In this document: one piece after another, positions 6,060 through 6,820 of the stretch
Position numbering within the stretch: position 1 is the first letter of the stretch
Layout: each line of letters starts with the position of its first letter
Assembly: GCA_041689775.1 (NCBI GenBank)
Contig: JBDNFP010000382.1
Location: 1 to 6,820, forward strand
DNA: 6,820 nucleotides
DNA from: JBDNFP01 sp041689775
GTDB lineage: Bacteria; Bacteroidota; Bacteroidia; Cytophagales; Spirosomataceae
Direction: 5' to 3'
Notes under the pieces: generated by a model
The model's input: only the letters and a program-made list of their open reading frames with translations
Told to the model about the DNA's origin: nothing
Databases searched by the model: none
Translations under genes and position numbers: made by a program

Positions 6060-6692
6060 ATGTATACCGCCACTTTCATACCCTCTTCCCAAGGTTACTT
6101 CCTGACCCACAGTCGGGACGAACAAGCTGCCCGGCCCACCGCTCTTCCACCCCAAATTGGAAAAGTCAACGGGCAGGCTGTTGTCTATCCGCGTGATCCG
6201 CAGGGCAAAGGTACCTGGATTGTCACCGATGCGTATTCGACGGTTTGTCTGCTCAACGGTGCTTTTGTACCTCATCAGCGCAAAGATCAGTATAAGCATA
6301 GTAGAGAACTGGTACCACTTCATTTTTTTAACTATCCCACGGTAACTGAGTTTTATACCAACTATAATTTTCAGGATATTGAGCCGTTTACCTTGCTTTG
6401 CGCTCAGGCCGGGTTTCTCACCGAATTACGATGGAACGGAGAACGCCTGTTCATCTGCGAGATGGATCCGCGTTTACCCCACATTTGGTCTTCTGTTACC
6501 TTGTATCCTGCCGAAGTAATCGAAAAGCGTGAAGATTGGTTTGAGCAATGGTGTCAAAAGCATCCCGCACCAACCGTCGCGGATGTTCGACTTTTTCATC
6601 TGACTGCCGGGGAAGGGGATAGCCAGAACAGCATACGCATGAAGCAAGGCGAAACGCTATTAACCCTTAGAAGCTGTTTAATACCAATTTAG
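6060..6692 (+). CDS. NRDE/TANGO2-family protein, altered N-terminus and probably truncated C-terminus
   Basis: This frame has 210 codons. The N-terminus MYTATFIPSSQGYFLTHSRD aligns with the family pattern MCTVTYIP...FLTSNRDE, and YPRDPQGKGTWI (43-54) with CLLNGAFVPH (61-70) are further family landmarks. I chose the ATG at 6060 for this match; a TTG nine bases upstream would add three residues. Two oddities: Cys2, the presumed N-terminal nucleophile in this Ntn-hydrolase-like family, is Tyr (TAT for TGT), and the NRDE motif reads SRDE. Near the end, FHLTAGEGDS...MKQGETLLTL (about 182-202) matches the region before the last family strands, but the frame then runs into a sequence that looks like an IS end and stops after RSCLIPI. 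Related proteins usually have about 230-260 residues. TANGO2-like proteins have no settled bacterial function. The protein is probably inactive as an Ntn hydrolase. Confidence 0.78.
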   Translation: MYTATFIPSSQGYFLTHSRDEQAARPTALPPQIGKVNGQAVVYPRDPQGKGTWIVTDAYSTVCLLNGAFVPHQRKDQYKHSRELVPLHFFNYPTVTEFYTNYNFQDIEPFTLLCAQAGFLTELRWNGERLFICEMDPRLPHIWSSVTLYPAEVIEKREDWFEQWCQKHPAPTVADVRLFHLTAGEGDSQNSIRMKQGETLLTLRSCLIPI

Positions 6693-6820
6693 TTTTATAA
6701 TGCCGTATATATTTTATATATTTAGTCATGGGAAAGAAAGCAGAATTGGAGATTAGAGAATCATCTTTGGAGCTTAAAAAGCTACTTTTAAAACAGAAAA
6801 CCATCAAGGGAGAGAAACGA
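6669..6820 (+). mobile_element. Left end of an insertion sequence, probably IS630-type (right end outside the window)
   Basis: From about 6669 the sequence no longer matches the NRDE family and becomes AT-rich non-coding DNA leading to a transposase start at 6728. IS630 elements insert at TA. A TA at 6668-6669 (inside CTTAG) followed by GAAGCTGTTTAAT is the most plausible junction, because an uninterrupted NRDE gene would be expected to read Thr-Leu-Ser there. The exact boundary is uncertain by roughly 15 bases. The 58 bp before the ATG contain only AT-rich, partly palindromic sequence. Confidence 0.55.
6728..6820 (+). CDS. Transposase N-terminus, probably IS630 family (runs off the window)
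   Basis: From the ATG at 6728 the frame stays open for 31 codons to the window edge, beginning MGKKAELEIRESSLELKKLL and then a Lys-rich segment. This charged helix resembles the start of the N-terminal helix-turn-helix region of Bacteroidota IS630-type transposases. Neither the DNA-binding helices nor the DDE catalytic residues are within the window, so the family is inferred from a short N-terminus and from the TA context of the insertion. No Shine-Dalgarno is evident. Confidence 0.6.
   Translation, partial: MGKKAELEIRESSLELKKLLLKQKTIKGEKR

Noticed and set aside
6157..6345. Small plus-strand frame inside the NRDE gene
   Set aside because: Out of frame with a clear family match and of unconvincing composition; a shadow frame.
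6706..6721. TATATA/TATATA near-palindrome before the transposase
   Set aside because: Low-complexity AT sequence in an IS leader; may help promoter opening but carries no specific signal.

Overview
The window looks like an accessory or decaying stretch of a Bacteroidota chromosome, most likely a Cytophagales/Spirosoma-type bacterium. That assignment is an inference from three things: the gene families present (NRDE, DoxX, secreted YHS and DinB-like proteins, and a soluble PAS-GAF hybrid kinase), start codons preceded by AT-rich sequence without a clear Shine-Dalgarno, and the IS types at the edges. No rRNA, tRNA or CRISPR is visible.

Layout. Bases 1-141 are the right end of an ISAs1-type insertion sequence: the transposase C-terminus, with an apparent frame break, and the terminal inverted repeat. 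It abuts, 3 bp past its last base, the stop codon of a leftward three-gene cluster read from about 1629 down to 145: a secreted YHS-domain protein, a DoxX-family membrane protein broken by an in-frame TAA, and a DinB-fold protein. A 393-bp divergent control region (1630-2022) follows. It holds a tandem 10-bp direct repeat, weak sigma-54-like promoter matches facing both ways, and an 18-bp palindrome. Rightward come three reading frames joined by ATGA overlaps. The first two (2023-2637 and 2634-4373) are the two parts of one PAS-GAF-HisKA-HATPase-receiver hybrid histidine kinase, cut inside the GAF domain. The third (4370-5899) is an NtrC-class response regulator: receiver, coiled coil, sigma-54 AAA+ domain with an intact GAFTGA loop, and an FhlA/Fis-like helix-turn-helix. 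After a 160-bp gap comes an NRDE/TANGO2-family gene (6060-6692). It has lost the usual Cys2 and appears cut at its C-terminus by a second insertion sequence, probably IS630-type, whose transposase start runs off the window.

How the genes may work together. The kinase and regulator should form a cytosolic phosphorelay that drives sigma-54 transcription. An ACGAAATA motif occurs twice upstream of the kinase operon and once, inverted, upstream of the NRDE gene. Each time it lies roughly 75-90 bp ahead of a sigma-54-like element, so the kinase operon and the NRDE gene are plausible targets; this is inference. Two IS edges, a nonsense codon, a split sensor and a truncated enzyme in under 7 kb suggest a locus losing function. 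I found no convincing new defence or biosynthetic system. The best leads are the shared regulatory motif and the pattern of gene decay.
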